Positions 42,544 to 50,360 of a stretch of 64,000 nucleotides of DNA are shown in pieces. The position numbers and the translations under genes are program-made. The number at the start of each line of letters is the position of its first letter. Positions within the stretch are counted from its first letter, which is position 1. Origin of the DNA: Mesorhizobium sp. WSM2240. GTDB lineage: Bacteria > Pseudomonadota > Alphaproteobacteria > Rhizobiales > Rhizobiaceae. The DNA lies in assembly GCF_040438645.1 (NCBI RefSeq), contig NZ_CP159253.1, positions 496,001 through 560,000 on the forward strand. Direction: 5' to 3'. The notes under the pieces were generated by a model, which saw nothing but the letters and a program-made list of their open reading frames with translations, had not been told where the DNA came from and ran no database searches.

Positions 42544-42766
42544 AATGACCGCAGAAATCGCGATCTTGAACAAGACGGCTGTGGCTCTTGCTACAGATAG
42601 TGCCGTGACGATTTCCGCCGGACTCGATCACCAGAAGATATACGACACTGCCGACAAGCTGTTCGATCTAGGCGGCGCCACTCCCATTGGGCTCATGATC
42701 TACACCGGCATGCAGTCCATGCAAAGAGCCCGCCTCGTTAAGTCAGGCGGGCCCTTGTCCGCTTGA
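42544..42766 (+). pseudogene. Truncated rhizobial protein resembling an NTN-hydrolase start
   Basis: MTAEIAILNKTAVALATDSAVTISAG, then QKIYDTADKLFDL and IGLMIYTGMQSM. The start-type pattern (A-D-S-A-V-T near residue 18) is like the N-terminal part of Ntn-hydrolase-type proteins seen in rhizobia and their phages. The frame then enters a hairpin (42728-42752) and ends after 73 residues, a fraction of the expected length. The 3' part is missing. Confidence 0.45.
42728..42752 (+). terminator. Hairpin, fourth of four
   Basis: GCCCGCCT/AGGCGGGC with a 9-nt loop, at the 3' end of the truncated ORF; only a short T-containing stretch (CCTTGT) follows. It lies between the truncated ORF and the convergent secreted-protein gene. 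Confidence 0.55.
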
Positions 42767-42778
42767 TGTAACGGACAG

Positions 42779-43096
42779 TTACATTGCGTTCACCGCACGG
42801 CACAGATCGGTGAACTTGACGTCCGTGTTTGTCTCGCATGACGCCTTCAGGCTGGCCCTGTCGGCTTCAGTCAAGGCTTCATATGTGGTCCGGATCTCCG
42901 CTTCGGGGCGCATCGTGGCCATGGATTCGTCAGTATAAAACTGATGGATGTTGGGACCGGCGAGATAGTTCGAAGCGTCGCTTCCGCCGCCGCCCGGCTC
43001 GTTATCGGTTCCGCCTGCATCCGGTTGTGTCTGGGCGTACGCGGCTCCTGAGATGGCCAGAACCACGGAGAATGCTGTAGCTAGAAGAAGTTTCAT
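42779..43096 (-). CDS. Small exported protein
   Basis: 105 aa: MKLLLATAFSVVLAISGAAYAQ is a clear Sec signal peptide (cleavage after AYA). The mature part begins with an acidic Gly/Asp-rich linker, then SNYLAGPNIHQFYTDESMATMRPEAEI and a C-terminal pair of Cys (SCETNTDVKFTDLCRAV) that may form a disulfide. The SD is GGAAGGAAACGTC. It is periplasmic, with no known family recognised. Confidence 0.7.
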   Translation of the reverse strand: MKLLLATAFSVVLAISGAAYAQTQPDAGGTDNEPGGGGSDASNYLAGPNIHQFYTDESMATMRPEAEIRTTYEALTEADRASLKASCETNTDVKFTDLCRAVNAM

Positions 43097-43269
43097 GACG
43101 TTTCCTTCCCGTCTGGATTCGAGAGTCATTCGCTGACCGCGTCCAACAGCCGTGCCGGCGAAATGTTCCTAATTGCACTCCAAAACAGCTCGGACCGGAC
43201 GTCAAAACTCCGGTAGAATTCGGCTCTAGCTAGTGTTCAGGTTGAGGCGGCAAGCAGTCGTCGTGCAGG

Positions 43270-43472
43270 GTCGAATGATCTGGCCCCAGCCTCTCCCGCA
43301 GCTTCTACTGCCACAATTCGCGCTGCCACCATAACCAGACGATCGATCTGGTGACCTGGTGCCAAAGCTGAAATGCTCAAAGTGCGGCGGCAAGAAGATC
43401 GGGCCTGATCAAGACGCCGCCTTCGACCACGGCCGGCTGGGTCAATCCCTACATCAAGTCGAAGGGTCAGTG
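43270..43472 (+). pseudogene. Small zinc-ribbon-like protein remnant
   Basis: In successive frames: CHNSRCHHNQTIDLV, then GDLVPKLKCSKCGGKKIG, then LIKTPPSTTAGWVNPYIKSKGQ and stop. The CSKCGG pair with upstream Cys/His suggests a zinc-binding fold of a small phage or plasmid protein. Two single-base slips divide it. It ends 3 bp from the tRNA gene on the other strand. Confidence 0.45.
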
Positions 43473-43475
43473 AGG

Positions 43476-43549
43476 TGGTTCCCGCTCATGGATTCGAACC
43501 ACGATTCACGCCGTCAAAGGGCGGTGTCCTACCGTTAGACGAAGCGGGA
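43476..43549 (-). tRNA. tRNA-Gln (anticodon TTG)
   Basis: 74 nt including encoded CCA. Acceptor stem TCCCGCT/AGCGGGA, D-arm GTC-loop-GAC, anticodon loop CTTTGAC between CGCC and GGCG (anticodon TTG, Gln), T-arm CGTGG-TTCGAAT-CCATG. One mismatch lies at the top of the anticodon stem (27-43). The body is close to that of bacterial tRNA-Glu (TTCGTCTA... CACCGCCCTTT), fitting organisms that charge tRNA-Gln via GluRS. It lies inside the decayed prophage, so it is probably phage-borne. Confidence 0.85.
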
Positions 43550-43559
43550 ATGTGCAGCA

Positions 43560-43760
43560 GCGTCAGAGATCGGCTGCCCTGCATATCACATCGGAGAAGA
43601 TCGAGCCGGTCTCGTTGAAGCTTTTTCAGATGTGCCAGCACTTGCTTGTCGGTCAGCGTGCACCGTGAGCCGACCATGCTGGAGCAGTTCCGGGCTGGCT
43701 TTCATCTTCTCCAGCGCCTTGTAGAGTTCGGCGGCGATCTCCAAGCCAACCAGGTGCGGG
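43560..43760 (-). pseudogene. Small helical protein remnant
   Basis: The minus strand reads LEIAAELYKALEKMKASPELLQ, then after a frame change SRCTLTDKQVLAHLKKLQRDRLDLL. Together this looks like a 60-70 residue phage regulator-size protein. No start with SD is visible and the two parts are out of frame. Confidence 0.35.
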
Positions 43761-43762
43761 AA

Positions 43763-43895
43763 AGCCCGGCAAGAGGGCGGGGTTCCTGCCGGGCTCTCCT
43801 AGCTAGGCCAATACTGAGCCCGGACATTCCGGGCAGCGGAACAAACTTGCCCACCTTCGTAACGATGCCCCGACATGGTTAAGGAACCCTGAAAG
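43763..43895 (+). repeat. Prophage conserved noncoding element, copy 2
   Basis: Terminator-like hairpin AGCCCGGCA/TGCCGGGCT (43763-43795), then at 43829 the same 23-bp core as at 39882 (GCAGCGGAACAAACTTGCC inside), then AACGATGC and CATGGTTAAGGAACCCTGAAAG. It is about 75% similar to copy 1 outside the core. It is convergent with the end of the DUF4145 gene. Confidence 0.5.
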
Positions 43896-44739
43896 AAGAT
43901 ATCCGGCGGGCGGTGTTGTTGCTGACGAGACCGGCGAACGTCTGACCAAATCTAATCGCCACCGCTTTCCTTGTCGCCTCCCCCCATCTCGACGCTTTAT
44001 CTGCTCAAGTGCACCTGGAGGAAGACCGACGAAGAGCTCGTCGATATGCTTCGGACGAGTAATCATGTATTCGCAAATTATGTTGACCAAATTGAACAGC
44101 TTCTCAGCTGTCGCTCGGACGTCGTCCTCACTCATAGTGCCCGGATGAACGGCGTTATTGCCTGTCACGCGAACAATATCGAGGGCCTTTTGCACTTGTG
44201 GATCAAGGCCCTTTCTCACAAGGACGGCAATGTCTTCGTTGATATTTTTCCCGTCTTCACCCAGTTCCATGCACAAGTGCTGTATTGCCAGTCGAAGAAG
44301 TGCCGCAGCAGCTTTAGCAGAGTGGGGAAATACCTCAGCAGCCTCGAGGTAGTCCTTCCGCACCAACTCCGGCATATCTTCAGAGGGAAGCGGCGCCTCG
44401 AAGGTAGGCCGCCAGAGCATCCGTGTATGCAGCCATATCGCAAACTGACTGCATTCCCGGCATTGCGACAAGCTCAGATTCACGAGGTGGAAGTCGGGAT
44501 ATTTGTCGCCTTTCTCCGTGAACAGTAAGCCAGAGGCAAGCTTGCGATAATAAGCGGTTATTTCCCGAACCGTCTCGCGTTCCAATTTGGAGTTTTCTTC
44601 CATCATTTTGGTACTAGCTTCCGCCTCAGCAGCAGTCCAAACCCCTGAGGATTTGCTTTCTCGCAAATCGACGCTGAGCCAGGTTTGCGAGGTCAGAGTT
44701 CCGCAATGCGGGCAGCTAAACGCAGTTCCGGCCGTGCTA

Positions 44740-45788
44740 GAGCATCTTCAATGAACGCGGAGTCGGTTTGAGGATTCACGCGGTCGGGTTTGTCTGATTC
44801 ACTGCTCTTGGTGATTTGCAGGAGGTTGTGATGACGAGGAGCCTTAGCGGCGACCTTCGCGGTCGGGTGATTGCTGCGATTGAAGACGGGGTTTCGACGC
44901 GGGAGGCGGCGCGGCGCTTTCGGATCGGGATCTCGACGGCGGGGGCCTGGCATCGCCGCTATCGCGAGACCGGCGAGATGCAAGCACGCAAGCAAGGCCA
45001 GCCGTCGCGCTCGAAGCTCGATACGCACGAGGCTTTCATTCTCGCCCTGATCGAGGATGCGCCGGACATCACGCTTGCCGAGATCGGGGAGCGCCTTGCC
45101 GCCGAACTCGGCGTGCGTGCGGCACCCTCGACGGTTTGGCTGTTCCTCGACCGGCGCGGCATCACGTTCAAAAAGACGGCGCACGCCTCAGAGCAGCAGC
45201 GCCCCGATGTCCTGCGCCGCCGCATTGCCTGGTTCGACGGTCAGCTCGACCTCGACCCCGAAAGACTGATCTTCATCGATGAGACCGCGGCGTCCACGAA
45301 AATGGCCCGGTTACGTGGCAGGGCGCCATGTGGCGAGCGATGCCGGGCGGCCGTTCCACACGGCCATTGGAAGACAACCACGTTCACCGCCGGTCTGCGG
45401 CTGGACGGCATGGCCGCGCCGATGCTGCTCGACGGCCCGATGAACGGTCCGGCGTTCCTGGCCTACGCCGAGCAAGTTCTCGCGCCCGAGCTTCGCCCCG
45501 ACGATATCGTGATCATGGATAATTTGCCGGCCCACAGGATCAGCGGCGTGCGCGAGGCCATCGAGAAGGTCGGGGCGCGGCTCCTGTTCCTGCCGCCATA
45601 CTCGCCGGACTTCAACCCGATCGAGATGGCCTTCTCCAAGCTCAAGGCCCTGCTCAGAAAGGCCGCTGCCAGAACCGTCGACGAACTCTGGTCCGTTGTC
45701 GCCGATTGCCTCGCAGCGTTCACCGCCCAGGAATGCCGGCACTACTTCGAGGCAGCAGGATATGACCCGGATTAAGTCGAATCTGCTC
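44740..45788 (+). mobile_element. IS630-family insertion sequence, copy 2
   Basis: 1049 bp with TA at each side (44738-44739 and 45789-45790). Same ends and orientation as copy 1 (30915-31965). The insertion is inside the DUF4145 gene, and reading across the excised element restores its frame, which is direct evidence for TA target duplication. Confidence 0.88.
44831..45775 (+). CDS. IS630-family transposase, single frame
   Basis: 314 aa, uninterrupted. N-terminal helix-turn-helix [26 protein letters not shown] residues in [20 protein letters not shown] and [15 protein letters not shown]. The join between the two halves is FKKTAHAS, encoded by a run of five A; copy 1 has seven A there and needs a -1 shift. 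SD is GCAGGAGG. This copy should be the active one. Confidence 0.85.
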   Translation: MTRSLSGDLRGRVIAAIEDGVSTREAARRFRIGISTAGAWHRRYRETGEMQARKQGQPSRSKLDTHEAFILALIEDAPDITLAEIGERLAAELGVRAAPSTVWLFLDRRGITFKKTAHASEQQRPDVLRRRIAWFDGQLDLDPERLIFIDETAASTKMARLRGRAPCGERCRAAVPHGHWKTTTFTAGLRLDGMAAPMLLDGPMNGPAFLAYAEQVLAPELRPDDIVIMDNLPAHRISGVREAIEKVGARLLFLPPYSPDFNPIEMAFSKLKALLRKAAARTVDELWSVVADCLAAFTAQECRHYFEAAGYDPD

Positions 45789-45834
45789 TAGGCGCAACAT
45801 ACTTGCCCCGGATGATCCCACCCATTCCCCCTCC

Positions 45835-46059
45835 TATGTCGCATCTATGTCGCGTGGATACGCCGAGTGTCGCAGGAAACCCTTGGAAATCAACGGTAGC
45901 TGTTTGCAACATGGCGCGACATGGCGCTTGAGAAAGTCAGAGCTAAATGCTTGAAAATGTTGGTGCCCAGAGGCGGAATGAAGAGAACTGCCTATGTGGC
46001 TGTTTCAGAATGCATTTTCGATGCGAAATGAGTCGCAAATACCAACATAAATACCAACA
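45835..46059. other. Attachment region: tRNA-Phe 3'-end core with paired arm-like repeats
   Basis: At 45962-45980 the minus strand reads ATTCCGCCTCTGGGCACCA, matching the 3' end (T-arm half, acceptor, CCA) of rhizobial tRNA-Phe without the rest of the tRNA. On both sides lie direct-repeat pairs of the kind integrases use as arm sites: TATGTCGC at 45835 and 45846; ACATGGCGC at 45909 and 45919; AAATACCAACA at 46037 and 46049. ICEMlSym of Mesorhizobium loti inserts in tRNA-Phe, so this is probably an attL/attR-type junction. The integrase is not adjacent. Confidence 0.55.
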
Positions 46060-46317
46060 GAATTTTTCTGTGGATTGGTGCGGTTCCCAACTCGGTAAGC
46101 GTCCGTCTCGAAAGTTTTGGAGCGGTGGCTTTGAAGCAGCTCGCTGACAATGCCGTAGCTGGTGTCGCGGAGGTCACGCAGATGTTGGAATCGGGCGGCG
46201 CCACCCCTGGCGCCGCTCATTTTGGTCGACTAGCGCAGCGACCAGAACGCTACCCTGAGTTCATTGGTCAACAGCTCCGGCTGTTGGCGGTCTTCGCGGG
46301 TTGAGATTTGACTGGGT

Positions 46318-46560
46318 TCAGACGAGGTTTGTCTCGACGTCGATGTTGCCGCGGGTGGCCTTCGAGAACGGGCAGATTTCGTGGGCCGCATGGATGATTT
46401 CGTGCGCGACGTCGCGATCGATGCCCGGCACGCTGACGTTGAAGCGCGCCCGCAAGAAGTAGGAGCCGTCGTCGACGTTCAGGTCGATCTCGGCATCGAC
46501 CTCGGCACCAGCCGGAAGCTTGATGTTTCTCTGGGAGGCGGCGTGTTCGCAGACCGCAGG
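46318..46560 (-). pseudogene. Ohr/OsmC-family remnant
   Basis: The last about 75 residues of an organic hydroperoxide resistance protein: ASQRNIKLPAGAEVDAEIDLNVDD, then PGIDRDVAHEIIHAAHEICPFSKATRGNIDVETNLV. The second redox Cys (CPFSKATRGN) is present. The N-terminal half with the first Cys is gone, and the frame upstream (46560-46623) is not related. It ends a truncated gene at the left of the 46-50 kb block. Confidence 0.7.
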
Positions 46561-46629
46561 CAGGCTGTACGCCTTGGTTGGGTAAAGGGCGTCGGCAACG
46601 AGAGGACGGAGCTGGGACTTCATGGCGTT

Positions 46630-47058
46630 TTATGCCCGCCGCAGCGTGGCAAGGCCGATCCAGTCGGCATCGCCGGGCCTTTTGACCTGCCAGTACTTCC
46701 AGCCATCGAGGCTCGGGCGACCACCACTTTTCGTGATGGCGACTGCCCCGGCCGCGGCGGACGGGCTGTTGAAACGCTGGCCCTCAACGACCCACGCCGA
46801 ATTCTCGATCACGCCGCGATGCTCCCGCCCGCGATATTCCATACGCAGCTCGGTTCCGGCTGGAAGGCTGACTCCTTTGCCGGTCCAGGCACCGCCGTCC
46901 CGCTTCGCCCCGTTTGACCCTGCGCGAGGCTGCGTGGGCGCGCCGAGATGGAGCAGCCGCCGCAGAACGGCATTTGGCGTTTCCGCGAAGCTCGTGCGGC
47001 TGGTTTCAATCAGCTTGTGAACGTCAATGTCGATCTCGATGGTTCTCATCCCGGTCAT
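46630..47058 (-). CDS. Ribbon-helix-helix (SeqA-N-like) plus RAMA-like domain protein
   Basis: 142 aa. Residues 3-38 (MRTIEIDIDVHKLIETSRTSFAETPNAVLRRLLHLG) resemble the SeqA N-terminal oligomerisation segment and related ribbon-helix-helix folds. After a basic linker, residues 60-140 (GVSLPAGTELRMEYRG, VIENSAWVVEGQRFNSPSAAAGAV, then SLDGWKYWQVKRPG) have the pattern of RAMA/DUF4357-type modified-DNA reader domains found near restriction systems. The start follows GGAGGAGTTGAAC. It probably binds DNA, perhaps reading methylation. It is divergent from the Fic gene. Confidence 0.6.
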   Translation of the reverse strand: MTGMRTIEIDIDVHKLIETSRTSFAETPNAVLRRLLHLGAPTQPRAGSNGAKRDGGAWTGKGVSLPAGTELRMEYRGREHRGVIENSAWVVEGQRFNSPSAAAGAVAITKSGGRPSLDGWKYWQVKRPGDADWIGLATLRRA

Positions 47059-47249
47059 GTTCAACTCCTCCGTTAATTTCTCCCTTATGGCTATTTCATA
47101 AGAAATATATTTTCAAGCAGTTGTTTCAGCTGACTTGAGAATCGCTTTTCGGTTAATGGGTGTTTGACGCATCGTTTTTCACGAACTAGAATCAATTTTC
47201 ATGGATTCAGCGGACTCGGACCCAAATTCGATAGCAAGGTACGGTTTTC

Positions 47250-48794
47250 ATGGCTGCGCCACAGCAGCATCAGTTTTCAGGGCCGGTGAACGTTTTTCAG
47301 GAAATACGCCTTCCTGAAACCGCGACGCCTGCCGGGTATAGCGCCCTGATCGGCGCCTACGGGCTCGCCGTGCCGTTGCCGCGGAAGCTTTCCGCCGCCG
47401 GCGAACATCACCGCATTACCGAGCGGGACGGCTGGCGCATCATGACACCCCGCCACGCGCCGCACCCGACGCTGGAAGGCCACCTGACCTTCGCCCTCAA
47501 ATACGAAGGCCTCGACCTGGCCCTCATCAAGCGGTTATTCCAGGCGACTGGCCCCGCGCCGATCGAAGCGCTCGTTCGCGCAAGCCCGACCGGCAGCTAC
47601 GCCCGGCGAATCTGGTTCTTATATGAATGGCTCACCGGAACGCGCCTCGATCTGCCCGATGCGGACGCCGGACGCTACGTTCCGGTCGTCGATCCCGAGC
47701 TGCAATGGGCGGCACCGGAAAGAACCGCCTCGCGCTACCGCGTGAAGGACAATCTGCCCGGCACCCCGGAATTCTGCCCGCTGGTCTTCCGCACCAGGAC
47801 TCTTGACGAATTCATCGGCATGGAGCTGCCGCAGCGCGCGCAGGCGATCGTGGCCGATGTGCCGCGCGACCTTCTCGCACGGACCGCTGCTTTCCTTCTG
47901 CTCAAGGACTCGCGCTCAAGCTACGCGATCGAAGGCGAGCGCCCGCCGCAGGACCGCATCCAGCGCTGGGGCCGCGCCATCGGCGAAGCCGGCCGACAGC
48001 CGATCGATCGCGACGAGCTGCTGCGCCTGCAACGAATCGTGCTCGGCGATGCCCGTTTCGTCAGACTCGGTTTCCGCGATGAAGGCGGCTTCGTCGGCGA
48101 GCACGACCGCGACAGCCGCATGCCACTGCCCGACCATATCAGCGCGCGGCCCGAGGACCTCGCCTCCCTGATCGACGGCATGGTCGCCTTCGACGGCGGC
48201 CCGGCGCAAGGCCTGGACGCCGTGATCGCCGCCGCGATCCTTGCCTTCGGCTTCGTCTACATTCATCCGTTCGAGGACGGCAACGGCCGCATTCACCGCT
48301 ACCTGATCCACCACGTGCTCGCGATGCGCGGCTTCAACCCGGCCGGCGTGGTGTTCCCCATCTCGGCCGCCATCCTGGATGAGATCGATGAGTACCGGCG
48401 GGTGCTGGAGAGCTATTCGCAGCGCCTGTTGCCGCTGATCGAATGGGAGTCGACGCCGCAATTCAACGTGCGCGTCCTGAATGACACCGGCGATTTCTAC
48501 CGCTTCTTCGACGCAACGCCCCACGCCGAATTCCTTTACGCCTGCGTCCGCAGAACGATCGAACGGGATCTTCCGGAGGAAACCGCCTTCCTGCAGCGCT
48601 ACGATCAGTTCCGGCAGAAGGTCGATTCCTTCATCGACATGCCCGAGCGATTGACCGATCTGCTCTTCCGCTTCTTGCAGCAGAACGGCGGCCGCCTCTC
48701 GAACCGCGCCCGCGAAAAGGAATTCGCGGCGCTGACGGATGCGGAGGCGGAACGCATCGAGGCAATCTATCGCGAGGTCTTCAGTAATGGCTGA
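47250..48794 (+). CDS. Fic-domain AMP transferase, class II (N-terminal inhibitory motif)
   Basis: 514 aa. The Fic active site HPFEDGNGRIHR is at about 342-353 (catalytic His and phosphate-binding D-G-N-G-R). An inhibitory helix motif SYAIEGE lies about 110 residues before it (S-x-x-x-E-G), placing it in class II, where the helix blocks the ATP site until relieved. A 200-residue N-terminal region and a 120-residue helical C-terminus are of unknown role. It overlaps the next gene by 8 bp, so the two are translationally coupled. Fic enzymes AMPylate protein targets and occur as toxins, regulators and effectors. Confidence 0.88.
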   Translation: MAAPQQHQFSGPVNVFQEIRLPETATPAGYSALIGAYGLAVPLPRKLSAAGEHHRITERDGWRIMTPRHAPHPTLEGHLTFALKYEGLDLALIKRLFQATGPAPIEALVRASPTGSYARRIWFLYEWLTGTRLDLPDADAGRYVPVVDPELQWAAPERTASRYRVKDNLPGTPEFCPLVFRTRTLDEFIGMELPQRAQAIVADVPRDLLARTAAFLLLKDSRSSYAIEGERPPQDRIQRWGRAIGEAGRQPIDRDELLRLQRIVLGDARFVRLGFRDEGGFVGEHDRDSRMPLPDHISARPEDLASLIDGMVAFDGGPAQGLDAVIAAAILAFGFVYIHPFEDGNGRIHRYLIHHVLAMRGFNPAGVVFPISAAILDEIDEYRRVLESYSQRLLPLIEWESTPQFNVRVLNDTGDFYRFFDATPHAEFLYACVRRTIERDLPEETAFLQRYDQFRQKVDSFIDMPERLTDLLFRFLQQNGGRLSNRAREKEFAALTDAEAERIEAIYREVFSNG

Positions 48795-49973
48795 CGCGGG
48801 GGCGAGCGCCATCAACTATCCCGAATGGACGGAATATCGCAAAAAGAACGGTCTCGACCCGCTCGGCATGCAGAACAGCAGCGTCAGCCTGTATCAGACG
48901 CTCCTTCCTGGCATCAGTAACGTGACGCTGCGCATGCGCTACTACGGGCTCTATGCCTGGCTCTGCCGCACTTATGCGAAGACGGACGGGGACACGAACC
49001 CCGAATCGTGGAAGCGCTTCATTCGCCGGGCGGAAGCGCTCTTCGCCCTCATCGCCTGCCGGCATGGCAGCGAGGCCGACGTCGCCGGAATCGAATGGGC
49101 GCAGGAGGTTCTGAACGGTGCAACGGGCGAATTCATCGAATTCGCGGCGGCGGCCGAACCGGGGAGCGAGGAATCCAAGGATCACGAACTGCCGATTCCC
49201 AGCCCCTCCCTGGGCGATCCGCTCGCTCTCGTGTTCGAGGAGAGCGTCGGAGAGGCGGCGACCTTGTATCTGGAGGTCCTGCAGCGCGGCAGCGTAACGA
49301 AGGCAGAACTTGACCGCCTGCACCGTGTCTCCCCCCCGAGATCACGCTCGCAGGCAGGGAGCGCAGCCTCTACGAGGAGATACTTCTGAAGCCGGCCGAC
49401 GTTGCCAATGCGGGATCGCGCTCGCGGCAGCACACCGTGCTGCTCGTCCTGACGATTGCAGCGCTGCTCGGCCGCGAACCCAAACCCGATGAAGTGCGCT
49501 GGATACTCTACGTGGGATGCGACCGCACCGGCCGCGGCCTAACGCCCGGCTCGCCCGAGCTCGAAGCGCAGTGCCAACTCTGGTGGGTGTACCACGCGAA
49601 CCATCTTTGCCATATCGCCCTCGAAACCTTGCTGAAATTCACGCTCGACACTCTTGGCGAGCACCCTGCGGGCATCACGCTCGCCCGGTTGATCCCGCTT
49701 TGCGTTGACCGCATTCTGGAGTCTGCAGAGCACCCGCCAGTGCACTGGAGCGCGTTCCTCGATTCATTGCAGCCGGCTGCGAATGCCTATGCCGCAGATG
49801 AGGGGACCGAATGGGCATTGTGCGATGCCATTATAAGCGCGCGGGCCGCAGCGACGAGCGGGTATGCCGCCTGTCCGGTCAAAATGGGGTGCGCTCCAGA
49901 CGGCTGTCGAAATTGGTCTTGTCTGCCAGGAAGCGCAGTTGACGAGTTCCCCAGGGTTGGCCAGTTGATGTGA
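48787..49973 (+). pseudogene. Unknown Fic-partner gene, frameshifted at a C-run
   Basis: Starts MADAGASAINYPEWTEYRKKN (GLDPLGMQNSSVSLYQTLLP, then LRMRYYGLYAWLCRTYAKT), helical and aromatic, with no family recognised. At 49331-49337 a run of seven C ends the sensible frame. With eight C it would continue as EITLAGRERSLYEEILLKPADVANAG and LLVLTIAALLGREPKPDEVRWILYVGCDRTG, to about 49890. The overlap with the Fic gene suggests a two-gene unit. Either a point indel has broken it, or the homopolymer is phase-variable or misread. Confidence 0.55.
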
Positions 49974-50003
49974 CGCGCCAAAGTGTTTCGACCGGGAAAT
50001 TCT

Positions 50004-50360
50004 CTACCGATGGTCAACGTACAAACCTACATTGTTGAGATGAAAGATCTCGCGCATTTCCTGTGTCGTTAGCAGGTTCGTCTTTACGACAGCCCTCTCA
50101 AGCGCCGTGAGGAATTGTTCGTAGTAATTCCAGGATGAGCGATCCAACGGATGGAACTCCTCCCACCGCTTGATCGAAGAGATCAGCTCGTCCCGAAAAT
50201 CGTCCCATTCGAAGTAACCCTCCTTGGCGAGCGCAAGTGCAAGCCCGAACGAAGTACGCTCCCATTCGGAACCAAAGCACAAGGTGCCGTTCGCCCGTGG
50301 CGGGCTATCGGCGCTACCCATCATCTCGGTGACCGCGAAATGTTCGAACTGAGTCAACAT
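50004..50360 (-). CDS. Nitrile hydratase small activator (P14K/beta-homolog type)
   Basis: 118 aa, related to the N-terminal part of the beta subunit. Segments: ERTSFGLALALAKEGYFEWDDFRDELISSIKRWE, and SWNYYEQFLTALERAVV. Such proteins (NhlE/P14K) shuttle cobalt-loaded alpha subunit into the enzyme. It overlaps the end of the alpha-subunit gene and is the last gene of the cluster. The cobalt-type alpha motif next door agrees with this role. Confidence 0.8.
   Translation of the reverse strand: MLTQFEHFAVTEMMGSADSPPRANGTLCFGSEWERTSFGLALALAKEGYFEWDDFRDELISSIKRWEEFHPLDRSSWNYYEQFLTALERAVVKTNLLTTQEMREIFHLNNVGLYVDHR

Larger units (their letters stand above)
43953..45825 (-). pseudogene. DUF4145 gene split by IS630 copy 2
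   Basis: The start lies to the right of the IS: SD AGGAGGGGGA, then ATG at 45825, MGGIIRGKYVAPS up to the TA at 45789. Removing the IS and one TA joins it in frame to TAGTAFSCPHCGTLTSQTW (44737 leftwards). It then continues through EITAYYRKLASGL, PELVRKDYLEAAEVFPHSAKAAAALLRLAIQHLC (the DUF4145 core) to near IKRRDGG. A run of six G at 43980-43985 then shifts the frame; with five G it would stop near 43953 as GDKESGGD. DUF4145 proteins often accompany restriction or abortive-infection genes. The intact protein would be about 245 aa. Confidence 0.75.

Noticed and set aside
43476..43549. Amber-suppressor tRNA explaining the TAG-interrupted phage genes
   Set aside because: The anticodon is TTG (Gln), which reads CAA, not TAG; the interrupted genes also carry frameshifts, so decay is the simpler reading.
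30913..45790. Composite transposon formed by the two IS630 copies
   Set aside because: Each copy has its own TA duplication and the region between consists of phage genes with several independent lesions, so the copies inserted separately.
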